Positions 33,788-42,135 are shown, numbered from the stretch's first letter. The stretch: 64,000 nucleotides of DNA from Streptomyces sp. NBC_01465 (GCF_036227325.1 NZ_CP109467.1:8556001-8620000), one strand, 5' to 3'. Made by a program: numbers and translations. The notes: generated by a model from the letters alone, not told the origin.

Positions 33788-34992
33788 AGACACGAGTCGA
33801 TGCCTGCCAGGAGAGCCTGCACGTCATCCTGTGTGGTGTAGGCGGCGATGCCCGCGCGCACGGCTTCGGGCCGGGCAGGGGCGACGGCGCGCAGTGCCGT
33901 GGAGGCGTAGAAAGAGCCGTGCCACACGCTGATGTGCTGCTCTGCCAGTTCGCGAGCCGTACGGTGCACGGGCTGGTCCACGAGCTGGAAGGCGACCAGG
34001 GGGACACGGCGTGCGGCGGTCGTCGGATCGGCGAGGAGGCGTACTCCGGGGCGGGCGCGCAGACCGTCGACGAGCAGCCGCAACAACCGCTGCTCCTCGG
34101 CATGGATGGCCTCGAAGGGCCAGGTGCGCAGGACGTACGCCGCAGTGGCCAGACCGACGATTCCCTCGTGGTTCTGTGTGCCGAGGGTCAGCTGCGCGCC
34201 ACCGGTGGTCCCTGCGCTCGGCACTTGCTCGGCCAGGTGCAGCAGGTCGGGGGAGAGCCCCTCGGACAGCCACAGCACGCTCAGGTGCGGGCCGTACCAC
34301 TTGTAGGCGGAGGTGACGACCGCGTCGCATCCGATGGCGGCCACGTCGACCCGCTGGTGTGCCGTTGCCTGTACCGCGTCGACGAAGACCCGCGCACCGA
34401 CCGCGTGGGCAGCCTGCGTGATCGCCCGCAGATCGGGGACGACGCCGAGTGCGTTGGACGCCGCGGTCACCGCCACCCACCGGGTGCGCGGCCCCAGTTG
34501 GGCGATCAGCTCCTCGGTGTCCAGCTCGCCGTCGGAGCGCGGTTCGGCGATCCGGATCCGGGCGCCCGCGGAATCGGCGAGGGTGCCCCACGGCTGCCGG
34601 TTGGCCTCATGGTCCAGCCCCGTGCAGACGATCTCGTCCCCGGGACGCAGCGTCGGCCCTACGGCTCGGACGAACAGTGCGGTGAGAGTGGTCATGTTGG
34701 CGCCGAACACCGTGCTGCCGGACTCGGCCCCCAGGAGTTGCAGTACCTCCGAGTGTGCCCACTCCGCGAGTGCGTCGGTGTAACGGCTCTGCGGGAACGC
34801 CCCTCCGTCGTTGGCCACTTCACCACCGCGCAGATAGGCGCTCATGGCATCGCCGACGGCGGCGTGCACCAAGGTGCCCCCCGGGGCGTCGAAGCGGTGC
34901 TGCTGCGGGCGGCGGCCGGGAAACTGCTCGGGCGCGGGGCGCTTGAGGAATGCTGCCACGTCGTACGGAAGGAGATCGTCCAAGGGGGTCAT
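33784..34992 (-). CDS. Class V PLP-dependent aminotransferase/cysteine desulfurase-like enzyme
   Basis: A 402-residue fold-type I PLP enzyme of the cysteine desulfurase-like (VC1184/TIGR01976-type) group. FVDAVQATAHQRVDV supplies Asp205, SAYKWYGPHLSVLWL the Schiff-base Lys231, and FGANMTTLTALF (96-107) the phosphate-binding region. Relatives include racemases/epimerases, desulfurases and lyases, so the reaction is not predictable from the family. Its gene overlaps that of the AsnO/VioC-like hydroxylase (ATGA). In other pathways a PLP enzyme acts on the hydroxylated amino acid (for example VioD after VioC, although VioD is class I), so the two may work in sequence. Confidence 0.9.
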   Translation of the reverse strand: MTPLDDLLPYDVAAFLKRPAPEQFPGRRPQQHRFDAPGGTLVHAAVGDAMSAYLRGGEVANDGGAFPQSRYTDALAEWAHSEVLQLLGAESGSTVFGANMTTLTALFVRAVGPTLRPGDEIVCTGLDHEANRQPWGTLADSAGARIRIAEPRSDGELDTEELIAQLGPRTRWVAVTAASNALGVVPDLRAITQAAHAVGARVFVDAVQATAHQRVDVAAIGCDAVVTSAYKWYGPHLSVLWLSEGLSPDLLHLAEQVPSAGTTGGAQLTLGTQNHEGIVGLATAAYVLRTWPFEAIHAEEQRLLRLLVDGLRARPGVRLLADPTTAARRVPLVAFQLVDQPVHRTARELAEQHISVWHGSFYASTALRAVAPARPEAVRAGIAAYTTQDDVQALLAGIDSCL

Positions 34993-35909
34993 GACGTGCC
35001 TCCGGTCCTGGAGGCCACCACGGGTGTCTGCTCGTGCGCCGGCTCCCAGCGTTCGGCCGGGTGGCGTTCCGCTCCGGTGCCCACGAGGACACGTTTGAGC
35101 CATCGGTCGTGGCCGTTGAAACGGGGACTGAAGGCCGACCGGCCGTGGACGACGCAGTTGTTGTCGATGACCAGCACGTCACCGGGGTCGAGGGCGACGT
35201 CCTTGCGGGCTGCGCCCAGGCCCTGCTCCAGCGAGCGGTAGGCCGCCCGGAACTCCTCGTCGTCGGGGAGGGCGCTGTAGGCGGGGTCGAAGCGCAGTAC
35301 CCGTCCGTCCTCGCGGTTCCAGACCGTCGCGACGGCGGGCGCGGTGGAGTGCGCATCCGCCGGCTGCCCGTAGGAAGTGTCGACGGCTATGGCCACTTCG
35401 CGCCGTGCCAACTGCAGCCATTGCTCCGGCGGCAGGGTCACATTGCGCACACTCGCCAATTGCGTCGGCACGTGGCCGGGATTGCGCACGCACGCCAGGA
35501 CGACCAGGTCCGCCCGGTCGGGGTGGAACGCGTCCTCGGTGTGCAGGACCAGCTCGCTGGCGCTGCCCGCGCCCGTCTGCGACAGCTCGGAGCCCGCGGT
35601 GGGCACGATGTTGTGGACGACGGCACCGTCCTGCTGGTTCTTCCAGGTCAGTACGGATCCCAGCGATTCCCCCATCACCTGCAGGGTGTGGTCGAGTTCG
35701 GGGGTGGAGGCATCCGCGTGCTGCCAGGCCTCGGGCGTGGGTGTGCCCTGCGGCGGCAGCAGGGGGGACAGCAGCCCCGGCAGCACCACATGGCCCTCGT
35801 CACCGGCCGCTGTCAGCATTCCTGCCAGGGCGCTGCCGAAATCGCGCCATTGCTCCCGGTCCACGGTCGAACGGGGAAGCGCCATGGCCGACGCCTGCGA
35901 AATTCTCAC
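34989..35909 (-). CDS. AsnO/VioC-like 2-oxoglutarate/Fe(II) amino-acid beta-hydroxylase
   Basis: A 306-residue dioxygenase of the clavaminate synthase-like family. The facial triad is His123 and Glu125 in LVLHTEDAFHPDRAD plus His255 in NNCVVHGRSAF; the 2OG-binding Arg is probably Arg269 in HDRWLKRVLV. The HxE instead of HxD motif is characteristic of the AsnO, VioC and OrfP group, which 3-hydroxylate free L-Asn or L-Arg (or further C3/C4 positions of Arg). It probably beta-hydroxylates one building block of the peptide. It begins 13 nt after the phosphatase gene and overlaps the PLP enzyme gene. Confidence 0.92.
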   Translation of the reverse strand: MRISQASAMALPRSTVDREQWRDFGSALAGMLTAAGDEGHVVLPGLLSPLLPPQGTPTPEAWQHADASTPELDHTLQVMGESLGSVLTWKNQQDGAVVHNIVPTAGSELSQTGAGSASELVLHTEDAFHPDRADLVVLACVRNPGHVPTQLASVRNVTLPPEQWLQLARREVAIAVDTSYGQPADAHSTAPAVATVWNREDGRVLRFDPAYSALPDDEEFRAAYRSLEQGLGAARKDVALDPGDVLVIDNNCVVHGRSAFSPRFNGHDRWLKRVLVGTGAERHPAERWEPAHEQTPVVASRTGGTS

Positions 35910-35922
35910 CGAAGGTCTCTCT

Positions 35923-36558
35923 TCACTCGTCTGTCTTCATGGAGCCGTGTTGTCCGGCCGCGGTGGACGGCGCGGCCCACGTGGAGTCGTTGCGGAGCAG
36001 ATCGAGGAGCCGGCCGAGATCGGGCTCGTGCGCCTCGGTGACAGCTCCCGGTGCTCTCCAGCGCTCGGGCAGTTCGTCCCTGGAGCGCGTCAACTCGACG
36101 TTGCTGTACAGGTAGTCGGCGACCAGCGCCGCCGCAGGCAGTCCGTACCAGTGCTGGACCACCGCCGCGACGCGCCCGGTGCGGTCCTTGCCCAGGCTGC
36201 AGGCGACGACCAGCGGGCCGGCGCGGCCGCCGGCCCAGGCCAGACGGGCCGCCTGCCGCGTGCGCTCGAGCATCCGCACCGTCCCGTAGGCGTTGCCCGT
36301 GTCGTCGATGGGGAACCGGACCCACCGCCAGCCCAAGGACAGCAGTCCGTCGGGAGGCCCGTCCCGCCGGACTTCGCGTTCGGTACGCAGGTCCAGGTAG
36401 CGCCCCGCAGGCAGGGATGCCAGCTCCGCCCCGACACCCTCCGGTGAGGTGGCCAGTACCGCTGCGGACCGGAACATCGGGCCTGGGCCCGGTGCGCAGC
36501 CCGGCACCAGCGGACGGAGGTTGACGGGTCGTGGCCGCAGCGCCGTGGGACCGCTCAT
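35923..36558 (-). CDS. Tyrosine-phosphatase-like phosphatase (PolJ/NikL type)
   Basis: A 211-residue protein of the Tyr_phosphatase3/dual-specificity group. The P-loop reads VVACSLGKDRTGRVAA with nucleophile Cys120 and Arg126, so the CX5R core is intact, but the His that usually precedes Cys is Ala119. YLDLRTEREVRRDGPP is the usual N-terminal signature. In polyoxin and nikkomycin pathways a phosphatase of this kind (PolJ, NikL) acts on phosphorylated nucleoside intermediates, not on protein. Its gene is coupled by ATGA to the radical SAM gene, as expected for such a pathway. The role is inferred from family plus neighbourhood. Confidence 0.85.
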   Translation of the reverse strand: MSGPTALRPRPVNLRPLVPGCAPGPGPMFRSAAVLATSPEGVGAELASLPAGRYLDLRTEREVRRDGPPDGLLSLGWRWVRFPIDDTGNAYGTVRMLERTRQAARLAWAGGRAGPLVVACSLGKDRTGRVAAVVQHWYGLPAAALVADYLYSNVELTRSRDELPERWRAPGAVTEAHEPDLGRLLDLLRNDSTWAAPSTAAGQHGSMKTDE

Positions 36559-37889
36559 GGCGTGGTGAGCACGCTCTGCCGCGCCACCCGCCCGACGGCG
36601 CTCCTGCTGGACGTCGCATAGCCGTCGCGCCCGAACACCAGGTGCAGATGGTCGACCGGATCGTCGCCCCCGGCGGCGACCGGCTCCGGGTCGACGAATG
36701 TCTGCCGGTTGAACCCGCTCAGCTCACGCTCGGTCATCGTGGCCGTCATCTGCTCGTAAGGGGTGTACAGAGTGGGCCTCGGGCGTGCCCCCGCGGCGGC
36801 GATATGGGCGATGGTCGCGGCGGCGTCGTCGGCAGAGGTTCCCGGAAGTCCCACGATGACAAAGCAGTTCAGTTCGATCCGGGCTGCCCGGCACCACTCC
36901 AGCACCTGCTCGAACCGGGCCCGGGCGTCCTGTTTGATGCGGGGCAGTACGCCGCCGGATGTGGGGGCGAAGGTCTCCACGCCCACGCTCACCCGTACGC
37001 AGCCCGCTTCGCCCATTGCCCGGACGAGCTGTTCGTCGAGGTGGTTCAGGGTGGTCGCGCACTTCCACGGGTAGCGGCGGCTGCCGGTGCGAAGCCTGTC
37101 GCACAGTTCGTGGACCCACTTCTTCTGCAGGGTGAAGGTCGGGGCGTAGAACGACACGTACTCGAAGGGCAGTTTGCGGAAGGACTCTTCGATGTAGGCG
37201 ACCGTGCGGTCGACGGACATCCTGCGCTCGGCAAGACCCTGCATGACGGGGACGTCGCAGAACGAGCAGTTGACGGGGCAGCCGCGGGCGACGGGCACGA
37301 CCAGTTCACGGCTGCCGGGGAGTCCGCAGAACTTGTTGCTGTCGTCCGCGTACAGGTTGTCGTACGCCGCGTACGGGATCTCCGTGACGTCGGGCAGCAC
37401 CCACTCCTGTACCGGCAGGCGCTCCCCGGGGCCGGCGGGGAGCCAGCCCTCCTCGCTCCTGACCTCCACGCCGGGCCGCGGTCCCCGGTCGCCGTCGAGG
37501 AGCGACAGGGCCTGGGCCACGCCCGACTCGTAGTCGCCGCTGACACCGATCGCGTCCAGCGGCAGGGTGCGGAAGTAGCCGGGGTTCTGATAGCTGAGTC
37601 TGCCCACCGTCATGAGGAAGGTGGAGGGGCTCAGGGCCCGCGTGTATTCGGCGGCCCGGCGGATGCCCTCCACCACGTCGAAATCGTTGACCAGGACCAC
37701 CGCGTCGTAGTGGTGGTCCACGAGTATCTGCCCGAATTCCCGCCATGTGTTGTTGAGCGCTCCGGCATCGAGCGCCCGTACGTCGTGTCCCTGCGCCCGC
37801 AGATACGCGGCGATGCTGAACACGGGCAGGTGATGTCCGGCATTGAAGTAGCTGGGAACGTGGGGCGGCCAGGCGACAAGTACCTTCAT
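36555..37889 (-). CDS. Radical SAM enzyme with B12-binding-like N-terminus, PolH/NikJ-type candidate
   Basis: A 444-residue radical SAM enzyme. VPVARGCPVNCSFCDVP provides the [4Fe-4S] cysteines Cys204, Cys208 and Cys211 (CX3CX2C). The first 130 residues resemble a cobalamin-binding Rossmann fold (MKVLVAWPPHVPSYFNAGHH, then YDAVVLVNDFD) but no DxHxxG cobalamin motif is visible. ETFAPTSGGVLPRIKQD and FVIVGLPGTSADDA are late barrel strands. In polyoxin/nikkomycin biosynthesis PolH/NikJ cyclise 3'-enolpyruvyl-UMP to octosyl acid 5'-phosphate by a radical C-C bond formation. With the MurA-like gene in the same operon, the same step on a uridine or pseudouridine nucleotide is the best hypothesis. 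Confidence 0.88.
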   Translation of the reverse strand: MKVLVAWPPHVPSYFNAGHHLPVFSIAAYLRAQGHDVRALDAGALNNTWREFGQILVDHHYDAVVLVNDFDVVEGIRRAAEYTRALSPSTFLMTVGRLSYQNPGYFRTLPLDAIGVSGDYESGVAQALSLLDGDRGPRPGVEVRSEEGWLPAGPGERLPVQEWVLPDVTEIPYAAYDNLYADDSNKFCGLPGSRELVVPVARGCPVNCSFCDVPVMQGLAERRMSVDRTVAYIEESFRKLPFEYVSFYAPTFTLQKKWVHELCDRLRTGSRRYPWKCATTLNHLDEQLVRAMGEAGCVRVSVGVETFAPTSGGVLPRIKQDARARFEQVLEWCRAARIELNCFVIVGLPGTSADDAAATIAHIAAAGARPRPTLYTPYEQMTATMTERELSGFNRQTFVDPEPVAAGGDDPVDHLHLVFGRDGYATSSRSAVGRVARQSVLTTP

Positions 37890-38557
37890 GGGGCGGGCTC
37901 CTTCGGTGCGGCGGATGATGCTGCGGGCGTCGCGACCACGACGGTGAACGTGAAGTGACTCCGTGCGGCGCGCCGCACGAGGCGGCGACGCGTCGGGGTG
38001 TGCGGCCGTACCACCACGACGGCGAGGGGGGATCCGTCGTGCGTTCGCGCCGCGGTGACGGTCCGCAGGCAGCGGTCCATTCGGTACGCGAGGACGGTGC
38101 GCACCAGGCGGGACAGGTCGGCGTGCGCGGCGACCCGCACACCGTCCTTGGCCTGTTGCCGTATCCGGAGGGGCAGCAGTTCCCGGGAGCCGGTCCGGAT
38201 CCGCCCCCCACGCCACAACACACGCAACAGGCAACGGAGCCGGCCGCTGTCGACCACGACCGCGACGTCGGCGTGCCGAAGCCGGATGGAGAGGTCGTTC
38301 TCGTAGTGGCCGTCGATGATCCACCGGTCGGCTGCGGCCGCTTCGGCCTGGATCCGCTGCCACCGTGCACGGTCGGGGCGGCGCCAGTCGGGCAGCCAGT
38401 GCAGGTCGTCCAGGTGGACGAGCGGCAGGCCCGTCACGCCGGCCAACTGCCGGGCCAGCGTGGTCTTTCCCGCTCCGGGGCTGCCGACGACGGCGATGCG
38501 CCGGGCTGTGCGCAGGCTCGGTGGCAGCTCGCCGGGAAGAGGGGCGTCCTGGGTCAC
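37886..38557 (-). CDS. P-loop kinase (adenylate-kinase/FlaR-like), candidate nucleoside kinase
   Basis: A 223-residue P-loop NTPase. The Walker A motif GSPGAGKT (25-32) is followed by LPLVHLDDLHWLPDWRR, WIIDGHYE and an Arg-rich lid region, as in topology-modulation/FlaR-like small-molecule kinases. The polyoxin pathway uses a kinase of this general kind (PolQ2) to add a temporary phosphate to the nucleoside, removed later by the phosphatase. Its position, coupled by ATGA to the radical SAM gene and one gene from the phosphatase, fits that role. It starts with GTG preceded by GGAGG. The C-terminal 50 residues are rich in Arg and low in recognisable motifs. Confidence 0.82.
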   Translation of the reverse strand: MTQDAPLPGELPPSLRTARRIAVVGSPGAGKTTLARQLAGVTGLPLVHLDDLHWLPDWRRPDRARWQRIQAEAAAADRWIIDGHYENDLSIRLRHADVAVVVDSGRLRCLLRVLWRGGRIRTGSRELLPLRIRQQAKDGVRVAAHADLSRLVRTVLAYRMDRCLRTVTAARTHDGSPLAVVVVRPHTPTRRRLVRRAARSHFTFTVVVATPAASSAAPKEPAP

Positions 38558-38561
38558 CGGG

Positions 38562-39173
38562 TCACCTCCACCCGTGGACCAGCAACGACGACCTGCCGGC
38601 AGAGGCGTCGGGCCCCACCGGTGACACCTGGTGCCAGGCGTGGTCCGTCCGGGCCATCAGCACGCTCTGACCGGTGACCGGCGGGATGCTGAAGGCCACG
38701 TCCTGCGGGTCCGCGGAGTTGAGCAGTTCCAGGCACCCGCCCCATTCCGGGGACCAGCCGTCGGCGAAGTAGAAGATGTGACTGAACACCTTGTCGGCGG
38801 AGTCGACATGGGCATCCAGCCAGTCCCCGCGCGCGTGCTGGACGAAGCGCAGTTCCACGTCGGCGGCCTGTGGCTGCCCCAGCAGCGCCGCCACCTGCTG
38901 CCGGTACTCCCGGGACAGCAGGTCCGTGAGCAGTCCGGCCCATGTGCCGTTGGGCGCGTCGTCCGGGGCTGCCGGACGCGACCAGTTGCGGTACGTCTTG
39001 CCGGACGTGCGGGTGCTGGTGTCCCGCCTGGCAAGGCCACCGTCGGGGAACGTCGTCGCGAGCTCCGACTGCACGGCGCTTGCGAAGACCTGGCCGGGAG
39101 GGGTGAGCGTCCAGGGGAACGGCCTGTCGTTTCTGGCGACTTCATGCCACCCGGGGGCGAGGACGGACATCAT
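38562..39173 (-). CDS. 2OG-Fe(II) oxygenase (prolyl-4-hydroxylase-like fold), first of two
   Basis: A 203-residue dioxygenase. GDWLDAHVDSADKVFSHIFY carries His122 and Asp124; WHQVSPV carries the distal His181, and Arg194 is placed to bind 2-oxoglutarate. WSPEWGGCLELL is the usual Gly-Gly turn of this fold. Two enzymes of this size and type act in aminohexuronic acid formation (PolD/NikI and PolK/NikM), converting octosyl acid by oxidative steps and carbon loss; this could be either. Two adjacent ATGs exist; the first (39173) gives the ATGA overlap with the aminotransferase gene. Confidence 0.88.
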   Translation of the reverse strand: MMSVLAPGWHEVARNDRPFPWTLTPPGQVFASAVQSELATTFPDGGLARRDTSTRTSGKTYRNWSRPAAPDDAPNGTWAGLLTDLLSREYRQQVAALLGQPQAADVELRFVQHARGDWLDAHVDSADKVFSHIFYFADGWSPEWGGCLELLNSADPQDVAFSIPPVTGQSVLMARTDHAWHQVSPVGPDASAGRSSLLVHGWR

Positions 39174-40279
39174 GCGGGCACCCTTCGGGCGACCTGCTCC
39201 AGCGCCTCGAGGAATTCCCGGCACTCCTGTTCGGACGTGACGGTGAAGCGCAGGCATCCGTCGAGGTAGCTCCCGAGGCCCTGCATGGACCTCACCCGGT
39301 ATCCGCGCGCGTCGAGTCGGCCGATCACTCCGTCCACATCGGGTCCGATGCGCACGGACAGGAAGTTGGCCTGCGAGGGCAGTGGCTCGAACCCCATCGC
39401 GGAGACCCGCTCCGCAGCCTCGGTGCGCGCTCGTACGATTTCGCTCCACACCGTCGCCAGGGCGTCCTCACGGCGCAGTACGGCTGTGGCCAATGCCAGC
39501 GAAGGGCCCGATACCGCCTGTTCCAGCGAGGCGGAGCCGATGACGGCCAGGCGATCGGCGGATGTCGCGAGCAACGCGACCCGTGCGCCGGCCAGCCCAT
39601 GGGACTTCGACAAGGTCTGCACGACGGCCACATGGTCGCCGCGCCGTGCGAGCGCCGAACCCAAGGGGCCGGCGAACACCTGGTAGCACGCGTCGATCAC
39701 CAGCAGGTGCCCCCGGTCGCGCGCCACGGCCTGCAGGGCGTCGAGCGCGTCGGAGTCCATCCCCCAGCCCACCGGGCCGTTGGGCACGCTCACCGCGATC
39801 AGACCGGGTGGCGCGAAACGTGCGGCGCTGACGAGGAGCTCCACCTGCTGGGTGACGTCACCGCGCAGCGGCCCGATCCGGTGGACGGGGATCCCGTGGT
39901 GCTGGGCCGCCTCCTCCCAGGCAGGGTAGTTGGGGTACTGCAGGATCAGCCGGGGCCCGTCGGGGAAGAGGTCCTTGGCCCGTGCGCAGATGAGGCGGAG
40001 CGCGCAGTCCGAGCCGGGAGTCAGCTGGAACTCGCTGCTGTCCAGGCCGAAGTGACGGCCGATCTCCTCGACGTCCTGAGCACCGCGCGGATAGCGGCGC
40101 GCCTGGTCCGGCGACAGCGACGACCACGCGTCGCCCAACACGTCCAGTACGAGAGGGTGTCCGAGTTCGTTGCTGCTCAGGTTGATGCGCGGATCGGGGG
40201 CCTTGCGCTGCCGCAGTCCGGCAGCGGGGGACGGGAGGGGCCCGGCTCCCCGGTGGTCCGCCGCGGCCGGGGTGCTCAC
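39170..40279 (-). CDS. Class I/II aminotransferase (histidinol-phosphate aminotransferase-like, PolI/NikK type)
   Basis: A 369-residue fold-type I PLP enzyme. INLSSNELGHPL is the N-terminal substrate segment, LLVIDACYQVFAG holds Asp196, QTLSKSHGLAGARVALL holds the Schiff-base Lys225, and CLRFTVTSEQE near the end contains the carboxylate-binding Arg. HisC-like enzymes PolI/NikK introduce the 5'-amino group of aminohexuronic acid, so this is the probable amination step. The GTG start at 40279 is chosen because it overlaps the upstream stop as GTGA; an ATG at 40291 is an alternative. The open frame continues well upstream but only as a shadow of the ATP-grasp gene. Confidence 0.88.
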   Translation of the reverse strand: MSTPAAADHRGAGPLPSPAAGLRQRKAPDPRINLSSNELGHPLVLDVLGDAWSSLSPDQARRYPRGAQDVEEIGRHFGLDSSEFQLTPGSDCALRLICARAKDLFPDGPRLILQYPNYPAWEEAAQHHGIPVHRIGPLRGDVTQQVELLVSAARFAPPGLIAVSVPNGPVGWGMDSDALDALQAVARDRGHLLVIDACYQVFAGPLGSALARRGDHVAVVQTLSKSHGLAGARVALLATSADRLAVIGSASLEQAVSGPSLALATAVLRREDALATVWSEIVRARTEAAERVSAMGFEPLPSQANFLSVRIGPDVDGVIGRLDARGYRVRSMQGLGSYLDGCLRFTVTSEQECREFLEALEQVARRVPA

Positions 40280-41484
40280 GCGTAGATGCATTCCTCTGCC
40301 CACCAGTTGTCGACCTCCCTCAGTTGCTTCTCGACATCGCCGTCGTCCAGTGCGAAGACCAGTTCGGCGACGGAGTGCGTCACAGCGGTCGGGCCCGCGT
40401 ACTGCTGCCCGATCCGCCCCTTGCGTGCATAACGTCGAGCTCCGGGGAGTCCACATGTGTCGGGGCACCGCGCGAGCACTCCCCGGCGCGGCGGGAACCA
40501 GCCCCATCCGTGCAGAAGCCCGGGCGGACTCTGCGTCGGCTCCACGGGCATCCCGAGCCGGTCACTGACCGAGGCTTCGTTCATCCCCAGGCCGTACGAC
40601 AGCTCGTAGGCGTCCGTGATGCCGGCGCCGCCCGCGCGACAGGCGATCTCGCACAGCACCGGACGGCCGCCCGCATCGATGAAGAACTCGGCGTGGAACG
40701 GAAGCAGTTCGGGAGCGGCGGGCAGTCCACGTACCACCGAGGCCGCCGCGTCGCACAGGAGGGGCGTGCGCGGGTCCGGTGGTGCCAGCATGGCGCTGAG
40801 ATTGGGGCGGGACTCGTACATCGTCTCCCACTGGGTGTAGAGGTAGCGCGAGGGCCAGCTCTGCACGACGCGTCCGTCCCGCATGAGTCCGTCGACGTGG
40901 TACATCTCGCCGACGACGAACTTCTCCACGAGGTACTCCGTCGCGGGCGCCCGCCCTGCCAGCGCCCGGTCCCACTCGGCGGCCGAGCCGACTTTCACGA
41001 TGCCGATCGACGCGGCACCCCGGAGCGGCTTGAGCAGGACGGGGAAGGGGTCGTCGGCGATGAACCGTGCGAGCTGCCGCGAGTCCGTCAGCAGGGCCAT
41101 GTCGGCCACTGCGACGCCCTGTCGTGCGGCGTGCTGTTTCATCACGTACTTGTTGCGGTAGGCCTCGGCACTCGCCACGCGCTGGCCGGGGATTCCCAGT
41201 CGCTCCCGTACGCGTGCGCAACGCAGTACGTCGATCTCCGCGGTCGAGACCAGGCCGGCCATGTCCCATCGGCGGCACAGGTCGAGGATGAGGGCCTCCA
41301 CCTCCGTGGATGCGTAGTCCTCGACGACCTCTACGAAGAGGAACTGCTCGCGTGCCCGGGCGAGTGCCGCCTCGCAGGTCACGCTGGACGCGGCCGTCAG
41401 CAGGCCGACGTCGTCCGGGCTCCGGTCCGCCCAGCCACCGAGCTCGGTGAGCAAGGGGCGTCTGTTCACCAGTAGTTGTCGCAC
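40276..41484 (-). CDS. ATP-grasp ligase, candidate PolG/NikS-type nucleoside-peptide ligase
   Basis: A 402-residue ATP-grasp enzyme. RNKYVMKQHAARQGVAVADM begins the ATP-binding region, FPVLLKPLRGAASIGIVKV is the phosphate loop, TEYLVEKFVVGEMYHVDGL follows, and FHAEFFIDAGGRPVLCEIAC with RAGG is the metal-binding end. In the nikkomycin and polyoxin systems a single ATP-grasp enzyme (NikS, PolG) joins the peptidyl amino acid to the amino group of the nucleoside amino-uronic acid. Of the three ATP-grasp genes here, this one lies inside the nucleoside block, so it is the best candidate. The GTG start has GGGGAT upstream; an in-frame GTG at 41469 is possible. Confidence 0.87.
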   Translation of the reverse strand: MRQLLVNRRPLLTELGGWADRSPDDVGLLTAASSVTCEAALARAREQFLFVEVVEDYASTEVEALILDLCRRWDMAGLVSTAEIDVLRCARVRERLGIPGQRVASAEAYRNKYVMKQHAARQGVAVADMALLTDSRQLARFIADDPFPVLLKPLRGAASIGIVKVGSAAEWDRALAGRAPATEYLVEKFVVGEMYHVDGLMRDGRVVQSWPSRYLYTQWETMYESRPNLSAMLAPPDPRTPLLCDAAASVVRGLPAAPELLPFHAEFFIDAGGRPVLCEIACRAGGAGITDAYELSYGLGMNEASVSDRLGMPVEPTQSPPGLLHGWGWFPPRRGVLARCPDTCGLPGARRYARKGRIGQQYAGPTAVTHSVAELVFALDDGDVEKQLREVDNWWAEECIYA

Positions 41485-41514
41485 GAGATCCCCAAGGCCG
41501 AAACAGTCGTCCGC

Positions 41515-42135
41515 CTACGGCTTCCAGAACTCCAGTTGGACCGTCAGTCGGGTCGGGGTCCCCGCCTTCACCTTCCCCACGCTGTGCCAGGACCGCTCGG
41601 AGGGAGGGAAGGCGAGCATGCTGCCGCCGCGCGGCGGCAGCGAACGGGCGGGCGGCACCGCGGGATCGGAGCAGCTGCGCACCTCGTAGGCGCCGCCGCC
41701 GTCGGTGGGCCAGGAGGAGTTGAGATAGACGATGGCCGTCAGGAGCTTCTCGGTCTTGTCCTTGTGCACGGAGATGAAGTCGCCCTCGACATGCCGGTAG
41801 ACGGCCAGATCCAGTTTCGCCTCGCGCAGCGGGAGGCGGGTGTTGTCCGTGAGCCAGTCGAGGAAGGCGTCACCCGTCAACTCGTCGTACAGGGTCTCCC
41901 AGGGGCCGGTCAGTGCATCGGCGGCGGGCCGGGTCTCGTCCTGGTACATCAGGTAGAGGATGTTCATGCGGTAGTTCTTCTCCCGCCCCGGTTGGAGCGC
42001 CACGGCGGGCTCGGCGCCGTCGACGGGAGCCGTGGTCTCGAGCAGCGCCACATCCTGTGGGGTCAGCACATCGGAGATGACGTGATAGGTGAAGGGATCC
42101 GTGACCTCGGTCATGTCCTGGGCGGTGTCGAGCAT
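41515..42135 (-). CDS. 2OG-Fe(II) oxygenase (prolyl-4-hydroxylase-like fold), second of two
   Basis: A 206-residue dioxygenase. GDFISVHKDKTEKLLTAIVY has His124 and Asp126; PPSERSWHSVGKV has the distal His184, and TPTRLTVQLEFW has the 2OG-binding Arg196. It resembles SM-20/PKHD-type hydroxylases that act on small molecules. With the enzyme at 38562 it makes the pair expected for oxidation and shortening of octosyl acid. The ATG at 42135 follows GAGGAG at 6 nt; the longer open frame overlaps the 77-nt gap and the TruD-like gene and was rejected. Confidence 0.88.
   Translation of the reverse strand: MLDTAQDMTEVTDPFTYHVISDVLTPQDVALLETTAPVDGAEPAVALQPGREKNYRMNILYLMYQDETRPAADALTGPWETLYDELTGDAFLDWLTDNTRLPLREAKLDLAVYRHVEGDFISVHKDKTEKLLTAIVYLNSSWPTDGGGAYEVRSCSDPAVPPARSLPPRGGSMLAFPPSERSWHSVGKVKAGTPTRLTVQLEFWKP

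Noticed and set aside
31194..34103. Apparent 969-residue fusion including the acyl-CoA dehydrogenase
   Set aside because: Only the last 405 residues are protein-like; the upstream part is a shadow of the ATP-grasp gene, and a strong ribosome site precedes 32411.
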